Assembly (NCBI GenBank): GCA_021018815.1
Contig: JAITYX010000009.1
Span: 7,318,501 to 7,382,500 of the forward strand
Length of the DNA: 64,000 nt
Direction: 5' to 3'
Source of the DNA: Talinum fruticosum
Taxonomy: Eukaryota > Streptophyta > Magnoliopsida > Caryophyllales > Talinaceae
Positions within the stretch are counted from its first letter, which is position 1. Each line of letters opens with the position of its first letter. The notes beneath the pieces were generated by a model. It was given only the letters and a program-made list of their open reading frames with translations, did no database searches and was not told where the DNA came from. Below, piece after piece: positions 11,004 to 22,194 of this stretch. The translations under genes and the position numbers were made by a program.

Positions 11004-12901
11004 GCTAACCGTAGTCTCTTATCTCCTTAATTCTCGTATTTTATTCTCGTTGCCCCGATGATGAAATCCCATGTCCTATTTAAGGATTTCAAGCTTGGAC
11101 TATGTTTGATTGGTGCAATAGAAGCCAATCAACCACAAAGAACCCTCATCACTAAGTAAATAGCCTTTTTGCCTTGATTCGATCCAAAATCCACATTTTT
11201 TTCAAACGATCCAGGAATCGGGCCAAGCTTTCGAGACAACGGAATCTAGTTGTCATGTACCGAGAAATTCCAAGTTCAAAATATTTCATTTTACTTTTGT
11301 CCAATCCGACAAGGACCCGAAGACCTAAAGACGGCGTTAAAACGTTACAATTCATGATCACGAGCATTAAAGTGCTGCATTTAAACTCCATAGAAAAGTC
11401 CACACGAGATTAGGAGTTTTTCCCTTTAAACGACGTCGTGGACGCGCGCCTGCAAACCTACATTTTGAAGTCAAATGCTACGTTTGACCGGGAAACTCCT
11501 TTAGAAACACGCTAGCGCATGAAACCCTAGCAACACCTAGGTGGCCGATGCTCGTGAACCACATTCTATCAAGTTTTATCCTTGCTTTATCTCATTTAAT
11601 CTCAAGATATTGTGGCCCGGTTTATTTCCAACTGTTTGGATGGTCGATCAAGGGCAACCCTAGGTCATTTGTGACCTATGTCTCTCCCTATAAATAGAGA
11701 GCCTTGGCTCTCATTCCCATACGACTTTATCCTATGCATTATGCTACAAAAGCTAAGAAGAATACACATCCTAAATGTTACTCAGCCAAAATTAATCTCA
11801 ATCGTTCCTCTTTTCTACTTATTCACCGCTGAATCCTTGCAAAGAGGTAAAGAATATTTAGTTATTCTGATCTTTTGGAATTCATTCAGCTGATTTGTTA
11901 CTGTTACATCAAGATATCCAAGTGTAGTGATCCGGATCAGCAAGGTGGGATGACCCGAGGGCAATCATTCAGCCTTCAAGCGGTTATTTAATTTTATTTC
12001 ATTTATCTCTTTCGGTATTGTGGATCAAAGAGATGTAATCATTTTTCTTAATTATTCCTCGCCCGATGTAATGTTTTAGTTTTCTTGTTTTATTTCTTTA
12101 TCGCTTTTTTACTACTTTCTTGATCGCTTTCCTTTAATTCTATTTGGTTGCTTTTTATTATTGTTTAGCATGTTGTATGTTTGTGTTTGGCACATTATTT
12201 TAATACACTACTCAAACAAGTCATGCTCGTCTTCTGGACGGGTGAAATGGAAGGGTTTTCCCTACTTTTCGTGCCTCGCCCCCAAATCTAATTCTCGGCT
12301 TAAAGACAAATGAAGTTATTTTCAGTCTTTTTCGGTCTTAATTGTCCCATAATAAGATTGGAAGAGAAATTTTATTTTTGTTTTTGATAGTTTTTCTCTC
12401 CTAAAACCGACCGCCGACTCCCTCTCTTCAATTTATTTCTACTACAAGTGCATCTCGGTTATTTTTTGATTGTAGGGTAAAAAAATGTATGTGGATCTGC
12501 TCGGTTGGCCAAAGGCCGAGGCCGATTGCTTCAACCCAGCCCAATGGCATGCGCCTGTAATAGCTCGAGTGTAGGCTGCCACCACCAGCTTGTCGCTAAA
12601 GCCTCACGACGAAACCCTAATCTCTTATGTTTCTATTCTTCAATTAGGAAATAGTATCCCTGGAATGAAAAATAATTTACAAAATAAAGTGGTTAATAAA
12701 ACGCCAGTCAATTCAATAAGATTTAATCCACTAATTTGATTTGATAAAATTCGGAGCTCTTAAAAAGAGATCAATCCCCACGTTCGAAAATTTATCTTTC
12801 AAAACCCTAAATTCTTTCTTTCTAGCTTTTTAAAACCTACGCCAAGCAATCATGGGAAGCTCGGTCCGACCCAGGTTGGTCCCGTGGCTGTGGTTCCTAC
12901 A
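11004..12901 (+). repeat. Tat-type Ty3/gypsy LTR, about 1.9 kb
   Basis: It starts at TAACCGTAGTCTCTTATC, aligning just inside the true LTR start, and ends CTGTGGTTCCTACA at 12901, an end shared with 31612, 48223 and 58918. A TATA box (CTATAAATAG) lies at 11688-11697, which would put U3 at about 685 bases and R plus U5 at about 1.2 kb. Internal-type sequence lies on both sides: 3' region and polypurine tract on the left, 5' leader repeats on the right. Confidence 0.75.
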
Positions 12902-13060
12902 AGTCCATATTTATATTTCATTTTGTATTTTAGCCAAAAATAAATTAATGCTAAAAAAATTCACACTACTACAGGAACAACTTTTAACTACGATTACAAA
13001 TGACATTTAATGACTGAGTTAACGGGAGTAGTGTATTTGGGCATCATTGTATGTACCACC

Positions 13061-13298
13061 TTTGATCGCGGTTCAAAACCGTAGTCATAGGTCAATATTT
13101 GGCGATGGTTCGGATGGAAAAATCATTTTCATAGGTCAACCTATGACGACGGTTTCTTCATCTCGAACCGTCGCCATAGGTCTTCTTCCGTAGTTGGAAA
13201 AACGTATTACAGAGCACCTATGATGATGGTTCCTTTATTTGAACCGTCGTCATAGATGACCCTATGACTACGGTTTTGCATTAAAAACCATTGTCATA
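13061..13298. repeat. CACTA-1 left subterminal hairpin array
   Basis: Five imperfect inverted repeats follow each other: 13061-13090, 13101-13135, 13141-13180, 13218-13255 and 13262-13298. Each has arms like CTATGACGACGGTT and AACCGTCGTCATAG around a loop of about 8-12 bases. CACTA subterminal repeats are the usual binding sites of the TNPA-type protein; this role is inferred. Confidence 0.75.
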
Positions 13299-13411
13299 AG
13301 TGTGATTTTTTAAAAATAATTTTTCTTGTATTTGCTTGCCCCTCCGTACAGCACAAGAAAAACATATACAAACACATGTACAAACCACAATCCCAATACA
13401 ATCTTGACTAC

Positions 13412-13507
13412 AATATATACAAAACAACAAACACATATACTCATTACATTTTATATGTAGTCCTTCCTCTTCACCAGAATATATACAAAACAACAAACAC
13501 ATATACA
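13412..13507. repeat. Direct repeat of about 28 bp in CACTA-1
   Basis: ATATACAAAACAACAAACAC occurs at about 13413-13441 and again at about 13480-13505, 67 bases apart, downstream of the Ulp1-like gene. The flanking CAAACCACAATCC is repeated too. It looks like a local duplication in the 3' untranslated region. Confidence 0.7.
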
Positions 13508-13639
13508 AACCACAATCCTATGTACATATTTATACGTATACCTGTGTATGACTACTAAATTCACAAACTTGACCTATCAAATAATGAATAATAACTGTAA
13601 TATATATACATATTCCTTTATATGGTTGTATACAACTCG

Positions 13640-16600
13640 CCCAACCCTGTTTTAACTTGTTGAGCACTTCAACTGTATAGGGAGTGGATGGCTTCTTTCT
13701 TGGGAAATATTGTGACCAATGCTGTAAAAGACATATTAATTAGGTAAGTGCAAGTGTTAATCAAGCTGAAAAAGAATATAAAATTAATCAATTAAAAGTG
13801 CAACTATACCTCTTTAGGATTGGCATTCTTTTCGAGTTTGGTCACATTCTCTTTCATGTATTGGAGAATGTAGAAGTCGCACTCCACGTTCCCCGCTTGT
13901 TTATGACACTACAATAATAAAAATAGATTCCCAACACAAAGAATTAATTAGTACTTTTGTATCTAGCAAGTAATATGAAATGAAAAACATCTAAAGTACA
14001 TTGTAATAACCAAGAGAACCTCACCTTGATGGGGACAATTAGTGGTTGTGCTTTCTTCACTCGGTTGGGACCTCCGCCATAATAATAATGGAATAGAGCA
14101 CTATTTTTCAATCGGAAAAATAAAATTCAAGTTAGACATATCATTGAACGATTACTTAACAAAACATCATAAAATGATTAAAAAGTATGAACTCACGTCG
14201 CGACGACGTCCCTTATATCTTCCCCGACATCACAACCCGGAGGATCAAGGAAGTATGCCATATTACTCCTTTGGAAATATGGCAACAAGCATCCAATGGT
14301 GGCTACAAAATAACATATTTTTATATAAGATAACACCATATAAAAACTTCATCGGTTAGTTAGTTCATTATTTGTCCACTTACCTCTCATTGAACGCCGC
14401 CTGAAAAAATGTTTTTTCAACCACGACATCTTTCATGACATTGAAGATACAGGACACTCGTTCGTCACGATTCAGCCCAGCTCCTTGAATAACAAAATTA
14501 GGGTTTCGAATCTAAACAAAGTCCTTCCCAATCTCGTGCAGCCACCTTACGTACTAATATGTAGTTACAAATTAAAATTAATTAGTATAAAATATGATTA
14601 AGAATATATTAACTCACATCGTGCTAAGCATAATAGCGGATACGCCAATTTCCTCTGTACGTAAAAATTGCAATATGTCGCCCGGAAGATAAAAACGACA
14701 TATTCGCTTCACGTAGCCCTAACATGTGATCTCGGCGTGCTACGGATGATTCGATCCTATGTTGACAGAGTCCGCACATAACATTCAAGAGTAGCACACC
14801 AATATGTGCGGGACTCCTCAATGGATTTGAGAGGAGAATTCTTCGAATAACGAACGGGTGCCACTAAACGTTTGCTTGTGCCACTGTCACCCTTCATCCC
14901 ACTCTCGGATCGGTCCCCGATATCCTAGTGAATAATCAATACAAAAATGAGAAATATATTTACGTGATATTAACAATAGCTAAATCTAATATTTTTAATA
15001 CAAATGAATTACCGTAGCAAGGATGACCAAACTCTTGGTCCAACGAAGAAAAGCGTTGATCTGCATCATCAATAGTGTGGAGGTCCGCTGCTTGGATTGG
15101 CAACTCACACTCGCCTTTCCCGTGTATAACCTCTTTAACACTCACCCTCACCTCATCAGCTGCAAAGCGTGTCCCGTGAATGACAACATCTGCCCTCCAT
15201 GGGAAAACAACACCCAATGCCACAATATGCTTTAGGGGTGGGTAATGAGAAGCTAATTTGCAATTTGCCAGCTGCATAAGAATAAGTAAACATTTGACAT
15301 AGAAGTTAAATAACCTAAAAACCCTAAAAATAAACGGACAAAGTTTCCTCTTTGAAGTAAACATTTTCCCGGGATAACGGCCCTCATCCGAAATAACAAA
15401 AACATACTAAATAAGTAATTACTTAACGGCCACACCCGGAGTTACGCAACAACACAAACATACTATAAGTAATTATACAAATTAAGGTTATACATTAATT
15501 AGTCAAAATATAAATATGCATGCATGTAAATATAATTAAGTTACAAAATCTTAACTACCTCCGCCGGAACATCGAATTGGTCGATGGGTGAGCTCGCGTT
15601 CACGCTGGCCGGTGTGTGGGGTGAAAAAGGACGTACATCATCAAAGTTGCTAGGTAACGGCATACCCATGTTGGTGAAGTACGACCTCATGTGGGCTCGC
15701 ATCTCTGTCCACATCTACGCCCTCACATCTTCAATCACGTGCAACCATTTGGGACATTTAGGACTCCATTTGGGCCATTTTGGCCTCCATATGTTCCTCG
15801 CTCAAAGATACGGGGTGCTTCTTCCTAGTCCCAAAGTGCTTAACTATCCCCACCTGCCCAACGACGGCTCGAGTATGATCGTGATGCTCATCTCTTTATA
15901 GGGCCAAGGCTAGCTTGTCCCTCCTCCCGGTGGTGTCAACATCTCGAAGTTGATGTCCGTGACAATGACTACCGTAAGAAGAAAAAAATATTATCATTTG
16001 ACAAATTTAGAAAATAAATCGATAAGTGAAGGTTCTACATTGGGTGTACAAATCTCACGAGTCGGCGAGAAATAGCTTCTATATTGGGCATAGTGAAGGT
16101 TCCATCATTCTTCCTTCTTCCTTCGATGCACAACTCATCCCTATCAACAATCAGCTACGAAGTATCTATGGTGGAACTTTCACCGGATGCGGTTTGAAGT
16201 TGTTCGAGCTTTTGTTTGTACAACCTCTCCTCCAACATCGCGTATCCCCGCGGGACCGCACATGAGGGTACGGATTACTCTTTATCCTCTTCCGATTGGC
16301 TTCACCTATCGCTCGTGCATGTAATATGAAGAAATGAAAATATCGAGTGTATAACACTTTCATTTCTTCATTTTTATATCAATTTGACAACCAACATCAC
16401 ACTATATGTATATGAGATTGAATATTGAATGAACTAACCTTATACTCCGGATAGGTGACATATGACTCAAACGATCTCCACTCCTCCTCTCGTGATACAA
16501 TTGTAGACCTCCCCGGGTCTAGCTTCTTGGTTTATCTACTATGTTTTGTAGAACCATATGGCGGCAATGCAATACTATAGTCTCTAAACTTTTCCGCCAC

Positions 16601-17008
16601 CGACATGACGGTCTTGTGTTTCAAGGAGGGGATATGAGATTCATTAATGTTCAAGTTGAACGTTCATTGAAAGCCAAGAACGATATGCATTAGTACATAT
16701 ATATTAACCATACTATATAAGTTGCAATAGTAAGTTGAGATGTATTCAATTACCCGAATATCATTCCATATGTTGTCCTTAATGGAATTAAGGACATCAG
16801 CCCATTTTCCGAAGTTAATGTTCACGTGGCAGCGGGTTGCTTGTACCAACGTAGCTCATAAAGGTATATTTATTCCCGATTACGACATTTCTACGACTAT
16901 CAAAATCAATGCGTGCAAGGAAAGTTGGATCGTCTCTACTCGGACCAACTTCTCCTTGTTCATCATAGTTCGCCCCCTTGATTTCTTTCTATTTTTGGAA
17001 GAATCCAT
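13640..17008 (-). pseudogene. CACTA-1 TNP1-type gene with Ulp1-like (C48) protease domain
   Basis: The start is MDSSKNRKKSRGRTMMNK (ATG at 17008), like TNPA/Transposase_24 proteins; exon 1 runs to about 16745 (NSIKDNIWNDIR, then GT). At 15364-14960 is a block (HIVALGVVFPWRADVVIHG, VRVSVKEV) like the TNP1/En-Spm domain. The end is Ulp1/SUMO-protease-like: FYLPGDILQFLRTEE (about 14680), HHWMLVAIFP (about 14290), YFLDPP, then KQAGNVECDFYILQYMKE with the presumed catalytic Cys at 13881-13879. His, Asp and Cys are all visible. Introns have GT..AG ends (exon 13810-13918, last exon from 13721). A frameshift lies between HHWMLVAIFP and YFLDP, so it is not intact. Exon limits are partly guessed. Confidence 0.7.
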
Positions 17009-17579
17009 CGTAGATTGCAAGCAATTATACAACTCTTGATAAATAAAAATGTACACAATTTTCGGATGGAAACACATAAGTTGGGCTGGGTAGCGACTAA
17101 AAGTGGCTGGCCGTGTAGTTTGGCATGGCCCATGTCTGGGTACCTAGAACCTTGGTTCTCAATTTTTGTCATTTTTTGTCTCTTGTCTTATTTCCATATT
17201 CTATCCATTCACATTCCTAAAATATAAGCTTAAATTTCTACATGCAACAACATACAAGTTAAACAACCTAAAATCGAAATGAAATAACCATGAAATAGCC
17301 AAATTAACAAATTTGTAGGTGCATAAATCCACTCCATCGAACACACAACATCAAGTGCCCACAAATTCAAATAATTTGTCCAAGTGAATTCAAAAATGCT
17401 TGAATCCAGATTGAACCCTAAAATCCTAGTTTCAGCCACGTGAGAAGGGGAGGGGGTACTAGAGGCGGGGAGAGAGAGAGATAGATAGATAGATTTACCG
17501 GATGAAAGATTGTTAGCAGAGATGAGCACGAGCAGAGCGAGGAGAGGAGAGCCCGAGGAGAAGTGAGAGCTCGGTTGAT

Positions 17580-17841
17580 GTGAGTGAAAGTGAGAGGAAG
17601 AGGGCTCTGAGGAGGCCTTCCTTAATGTCGGCAAGAAAAACTCAAAGCGGAGAAGAATGCCGGTTGAGGAAAAGAGGAAATCTCGAGAGAAGAGAGGAAA
17701 TAATGAACAGCGAGAAGGGGATTGAATTGACTCGTTTTAGGCGAGTGAAACCGAGAGGAAGGGGGCTCGAGGAGAAGAACTCAAGCACAAGAAAACTCAG
17801 GCGAGAGAAGAATGCCAGTGGAGGAGAAGAGGAGATCCCAA
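17580..17841. repeat. Purine-rich direct duplication in CACTA-1 leader
   Basis: 17580-17688 and 17742-17841 are diverged copies of one purine-rich sequence (GAGTGAAA..GAGAGGAAG..GGGCTC; GAGAAGAATGCC.GT.GAGG). On the gene's strand this is a CT-rich leader upstream of the CACTA-1 start codon. 17009-17579 holds nothing else I can name. Confidence 0.65.
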
Positions 17842-17912
17842 AAGGAGACAAGCGAAGCGAGATGGTGGGAACGGAATAATAAGGCGTTCTGTTGGGGTTT
17901 TTGTTGTAGCGG

Positions 17913-18034
17913 TTTAGACGACGGTTCACAACTAAGAACTATCGTCTAAAGTTATTTATGACAACGATTCATTAAATGAACCGTAGTTTAAGGTTCAGTT
18001 CAACCATTAGACGACGGTTGTTTGGTTGAACCGT
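17913..18034. repeat. CACTA-1 right subterminal hairpin array
   Basis: Three imperfect inverted repeats, 17913-17949, 17956-17990 and 18007-18034, with TTAGACGACGGTT-type arms, mirror the left end. The base of the arms differs slightly (TTAGACG here, CTATGACG on the left). Confidence 0.7.
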
Positions 18035-18144
18035 ACTTATATATATAGTAAAAACCGCATTTTTTACAAAAATGCCACCAATCTATTTATCATGACGGTT
18101 TGTGCTTTTAACCTTAGTTAAAAGTGGTTTCTGTAGTAGTGTCA

Positions 18145-18720
18145 TCTCAAATTAGGTGACTCTATATTTGCATTTCAATTTTGTATTTTAGCCCAAATAA
18201 ATTCATGTCAAATTAGGTGAGTTTATATTTTCATTTGATTTTGTAATGTAGCCAAAAATAAATTCATCTTAAATTAGGTGAGTCCATATTTACATTTCAT
18301 TTTGCATTTTAGCCAAAATAAGATTCATCTAAAATTAGGTGAGTCCATATTTTAATTTCATTTTGCATTTTAGCCGAAAGAAATTCATCTCCAATTAGGT
18401 GAGTCCATATTTACATTTCATTTTGCATTTTAGCTAAAAACAAATTCATCTCAAATTAGGTGACTCCATATTTGCATTTTAGCCAAAATAACTTGTTCAT
18501 CTCAAATTAGGTGAGCCCATATTTGCATTTCATTTTGCATTTTAGCCAAAAACAAATTCATCTCAAATTAGGCGACTCCATATTTGCATTTTATTTTACA
18601 TTTTAGCCAAAATAAATTCATCGTCTCAAATTAGGTGAGCCCATATTTTCATTTCATTTTGCATTTTCGCCAAAACAAAATTCATCTCAAAATTAGGTGA
18701 GTCTACATTTGCATTTCATT
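18145..18720 (+). repeat. Tat 5' leader tandem array, about 10 units of 60 bp
   Basis: The unit is roughly TTCATCTCAAATTAGGTGAG, then TCCATATTTGCATTTCATT and TTGCATTTTAGCCAAAATAA. The AAATTAGGTGA core recurs at about 18153, 18212, 18273, 18334, 18394, 18456, 18512, 18568, 18636 and 18695. Shorter versions are at 32100-32290 and 48840-49270. It lies in the untranslated leader between primer site and gag. Confidence 0.9.
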
Positions 18721-19138
18721 TGAGCATTACCTAGATAAAAAAAAATCATCCCGAACAAAGTCATTAGCTTCATTGCACTTTTCTTTAATTACTTTGCATT
18801 TCTTATGTCCATCCAAATGAAAAGCATTCTTTCTTTCTTATTTCTTCGGGTCTTGCACTTGAGTCCCTTCCTCCAAAAGTTGGTGTTCTTACACATGGTC
18901 CTAAGCAGTTATCCTTTGGGTTGCAACATAGGGAAGCATTTCGTCGAATCCGAGCTTCAAAAGAATACAACGCCTCGATAAAGAGTCTAGTACCTCTTCC
19001 ACTTGCTCTACACCTTGATTTACATCAGTTCAACCAACTTTAGTGCACACAACACTGGTCTAATCAATCTTTTATCGTAGGACAACACCTAAAAAATTTT
19101 CTTAAGGAATCCTTAGCCAAGATCGAAGCCCGAATTGA
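18721..19138 (+). other. Tat leader between repeats and gag
   Basis: No domain-bearing frame. It matches the leader at about 49330-49600 of the third Tat copy (TTGGTGTTC.TACACATGGTCCTAAG, then CTTGCTCTACACCT), so it is conserved element sequence, possibly an untranslated or short upstream coding part. Confidence 0.6.
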
Positions 19139-20900
19139 GGCTTAACGAAAAAGATGGAGTCTATATCCGAAACACGTGAGCTCATCTTAAAGGCTCTTCA
19201 GGAGAATATGAAAGAAGGTAAAGGAGATGCTCGTCCACCACCAGGAGGCACTACACCTCAAGAAGAACCTACTCTAGAACCTAGTCCTCAACCTAAGCCT
19301 AAGTCCGATCCACATATAGATTAGATAGAACAGATGTTAAGGGAATCCTCCATAATCAAGAGTGACTACTTTGATCTAATAGGATTCACTTCAATCCCTA
19401 AAGGGAAATTTCCTCCAAAGTTCACTATGCCGGATATTAAGTTTCATGAACCGAGAATCCCCATCATCATGTTCTCAACTTCTTAGGAGCAATGAATCTT
19501 AAAAACGTACCCAAAGACACCTATCATATCATCTTCTCATGGACATTCGACGGTGATGTAATGAAGTTGTATAATATAGTTGACCCACGCAAGGTCACCA
19601 ATTGGAATGATCAATGCCAAGAATTCCTAAACCAATATTCCTATAACACTAATCTACCTCTCACCCTTAGAGACTTGGAGTTGATCAAACAAGGGGAAAA
19701 AAAGAGTTTCATGTACTTCCTCACGAGATGGAGGGTAAGGGTCACCCATATGGTAGATAGACCTTCCGAGAAGGACCAAGTCGGAATTATTGTAAAGAAC
19801 CTTTGATCCGCCTCTAATTAACATCTCAAATTCCTACCATTCATGAACTTCACAACCCTTCAAGATGCATTGATACAAAAAGAGTTGTTTTTCACAGCCA
19901 TAAAAGTCATGGCTCGATATAGAGGTAATTACCAATCCAAGGACAAGAAAACCTCTAATCAAGGGAATACTAGTTGGGGTGTGGATGTCAATGCCCTTAA
20001 TAGGTATAATAACTACACTCCAATACATACTACTTACGCTGAAGCCCTCGAGCGTTTGTTGTCAAAATGGAAAATTGAGTTATCGCTTGTAACAGTAGAA
20101 TCCGAGACTGCGAAACAATTAAAATATTTGGATGCAATAAAATTCTCTAAGAACCATCATGCACGAGGACATGATATGAAATAATTTTGGACATTCTATA
20201 AAAATTTTGACGTAGCATCCGATGACTTTCTAGCGAGAATGAAAGAGTCCTAAAATTCAATTCCTTACAGTGTCCGGAAGACATAATGCACTAATAGATT
20301 CATAATAGACTCAAGAAACCCCAAAAGAAAAAGAAGTTGCTAAAGAAGAACACCCAATCCTAAAACAGACTTTAGAAGCTCGAAGTTGATATTTCCATAT
20401 GGAAACCGGTATCTACCTCCTAAAAGCATAGGCATGCCTTAATTGATGGACATAGTAAGATTGAGGTCTCCCTGAAATTATGGTTTAGGAGGTGGTAGGA
20501 TTGGTCAATGATGGGGACGAAACCATCACCTTTGAGAGGACTTACTCGAATAAGGCATTGCATAGAACAATGCCCTTTATTTAACTATAACTTGCATTAA
20601 CAAGTTTATCCCTCTAACATTAGTGGACAATGGATTTAGTGTAAATGTCTGCTCGTGGTGAACTGCCCAAAGGTTAGGCATTACGAAGCAACAACTCTCC
20701 AAGAAAACTGTTTATCTTTGAGCCTATGACAATTCCAAAAGAACAGCTTTGGGAATAGTAACTCCTCCGATCAATGTCGGGCCAATGGTGAAAAATCTTA
20801 TTCTAAGACGCCCTTGGTTAAATGACCACCATGCAAGTGCCTTCTACACTGCACCGGAAGGTCAAAATTATTATAGAGGTTAAGTAGTAACAATTAATGC
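19139..20900 (+). pseudogene. gag: Tat element Y gag and protease region, decayed
   Basis: Gag forms the particle. A start at MESISETRELILKALQEN (about 19153) is plausible, followed by a Pro-rich stretch (PPPGGTTPQEEP). The longest open part (19492-19806) reads NLKNVPKDTYHIIFSWT, LPLTLRDLELIKQGEKKSF and VDRPSEKDQVGIIVKNL, matching the Tat/Ogre-type gag core (compare 50100-50300). A second piece (19843-20184) has MARYRGNYQSKDKK. The protease part is poor: DGDETITFERTYSNKALHRT lies at about 20510-20570, but I cannot see the active-site DTG. Many stops. Confidence 0.8.
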
Positions 20901-22190
20901 AAGTAACCTCTCGTGCCATCATCACCTCTAAGGAGTGTATTGTTGCAATTCAACACGACGTTGATGATGAGGAATTTCATGGATTCTAGACCATCGCCAA
21001 TATAGAAAAGGATGAAGCATGAGTTCAATTCAATCTTTATGTCAACCCTAAAGTCCGTTCGACTCTAAGGAAGAAGGGGTATTTTCCTAGCTTAACTCGT
21101 AGGCCGAAGGGCATACCACCTAATCTTTTCACCCCTTAAGCCCAACAATAATTATGAGTTTGAACTAGACTATTATCCAATTGATAAGGAAGTAGCCAAA
21201 GCTAGGTGGGAGACACAAACTAGGAGGGCTACACCACTCATAGTCTGTTTTAACAATAATTACCTTCATCACTTAATAGGGGACGTATCTGTTATGTAGT
21301 AATGCCTTTTGGAATCACGAATGTCGGAGCTACGTATTAGGGGACGGCCACAACGTTGCTACTTGACATAATACATAAAGTAGCCGAAGTTTATGTCGAT
21401 GACATGATCATCAAGTCCAAGGATAGGGCAGGGCACTTACCTAGCCTTAGAAAATTCTTCGAAAGGCTATGAAAATATAACATGCGCCTTAACCTAGAAA
21501 AGTGTGCCTTTAGGGTAATCTCGGGTAAATTGTTAGGCTATGTGGTTAGTCTTAAAGGAATTGAAGTTGATCCATCCAGGAGATACGGGGATTTCTCGGA
21601 CTTTTACAAGTACATCGGTCGTTTCATATCAAAACCGACTATGGTCCGTGAACCCATTTTGAAGAAGCTTAAAAAGTAATTAAGCTTAATTAGGATAATG
21701 AATGCGAAAAAGCATTCGAGAAGGTTAAAAAGTATTTGGTTAATCCGTCGGTGTTAATTCCACCACAACTAGGAAAGTCATTGCTCTTATACCTAGCTAG
21801 AACGAAATTACAACAGGACTCATGTTAGCTCAACAGGATGAAAAGGAGAAACATCCGGTGTATTATCTAAGCAATAAATTCATTATGTTACTCGATAAAC
21901 ACCTCTAGAGAAAACCATCATTGGTTTTAGTCCGGGCCACCAAGAAGCTTAGACACTATATGTTAATCCACAAGGTAATGCCAATGGATCACATCAAATA
22001 CATTCTTGAGCAACCAACCATCAGCAGCAAGATAGCTAGATGGACTGTCATGCTATCGAAATTTGAACTTAAGTATGTCCCTCAAAAGGCAATCATGGGA
22101 AGAGTAGTATTAGAATTCCTAGCTAATCTACCAAGAATCGAAGCACAACCGGAACATCTCGACTTTCCAGGATGAGAACATTTTACAAGT
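20901..22190 (+). pseudogene. pol: Tat element Y reverse transcriptase and RNase H
   Basis: RT: VMPFGITNVGATY (about 21300), catalytic VYVDDMIIKSKDRAGH (about 21388-21435), then NMRLNLEKCAFRV..GKLLGYVVSLKGIEVDP (21482-21580). The connection continues to ISKPTMVREPILKKLKK. RNase H: LARTKLQQD at about 21800, then ATKKLRHYML, SKIARWTVMLSKFELKYVPQ and FLANLPRIEA (21921-22175). Motifs and order are Ty3/gypsy. Several stops, but long stretches are still aligned. Confidence 0.88.
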
Positions 22191-22194
22191 AGAA

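Larger units (their letters stand above)
12964..18141 (-). mobile_element. CACTA-1 (En/Spm) DNA transposon, 5178 bp, with TSD
   Basis: Both ends are visible: CACTACTACAGGAAC from 12964 and, inverted, CACTACTACAGAAACCAC ending at 18141. The 3-bp target duplication TCA is present at 12961-12963 and 18142-18144, interrupting a Tat leader repeat (AAATTCA / TCATCTCAAATTAGG). Both subterminal regions hold imperfect hairpins with GACGACGGTT cores. The gene is on the minus strand. This is the best bounded element of the window and is younger than the Tat element around it. Confidence 0.92.

Noticed and set aside
14042..14359. Plus-strand frame of 105 codons in CACTA-1
   Set aside because: It covers the minus-strand Ulp1-like exons and introns and has no family match, so it is a shadow.
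18145..18720. Regular 60-bp repeats that look a little like a CRISPR array
   Set aside because: Units are imperfect, the spacers are also repeated, and the array lies in a Tat leader of a plant genome. It is a tandem repeat.
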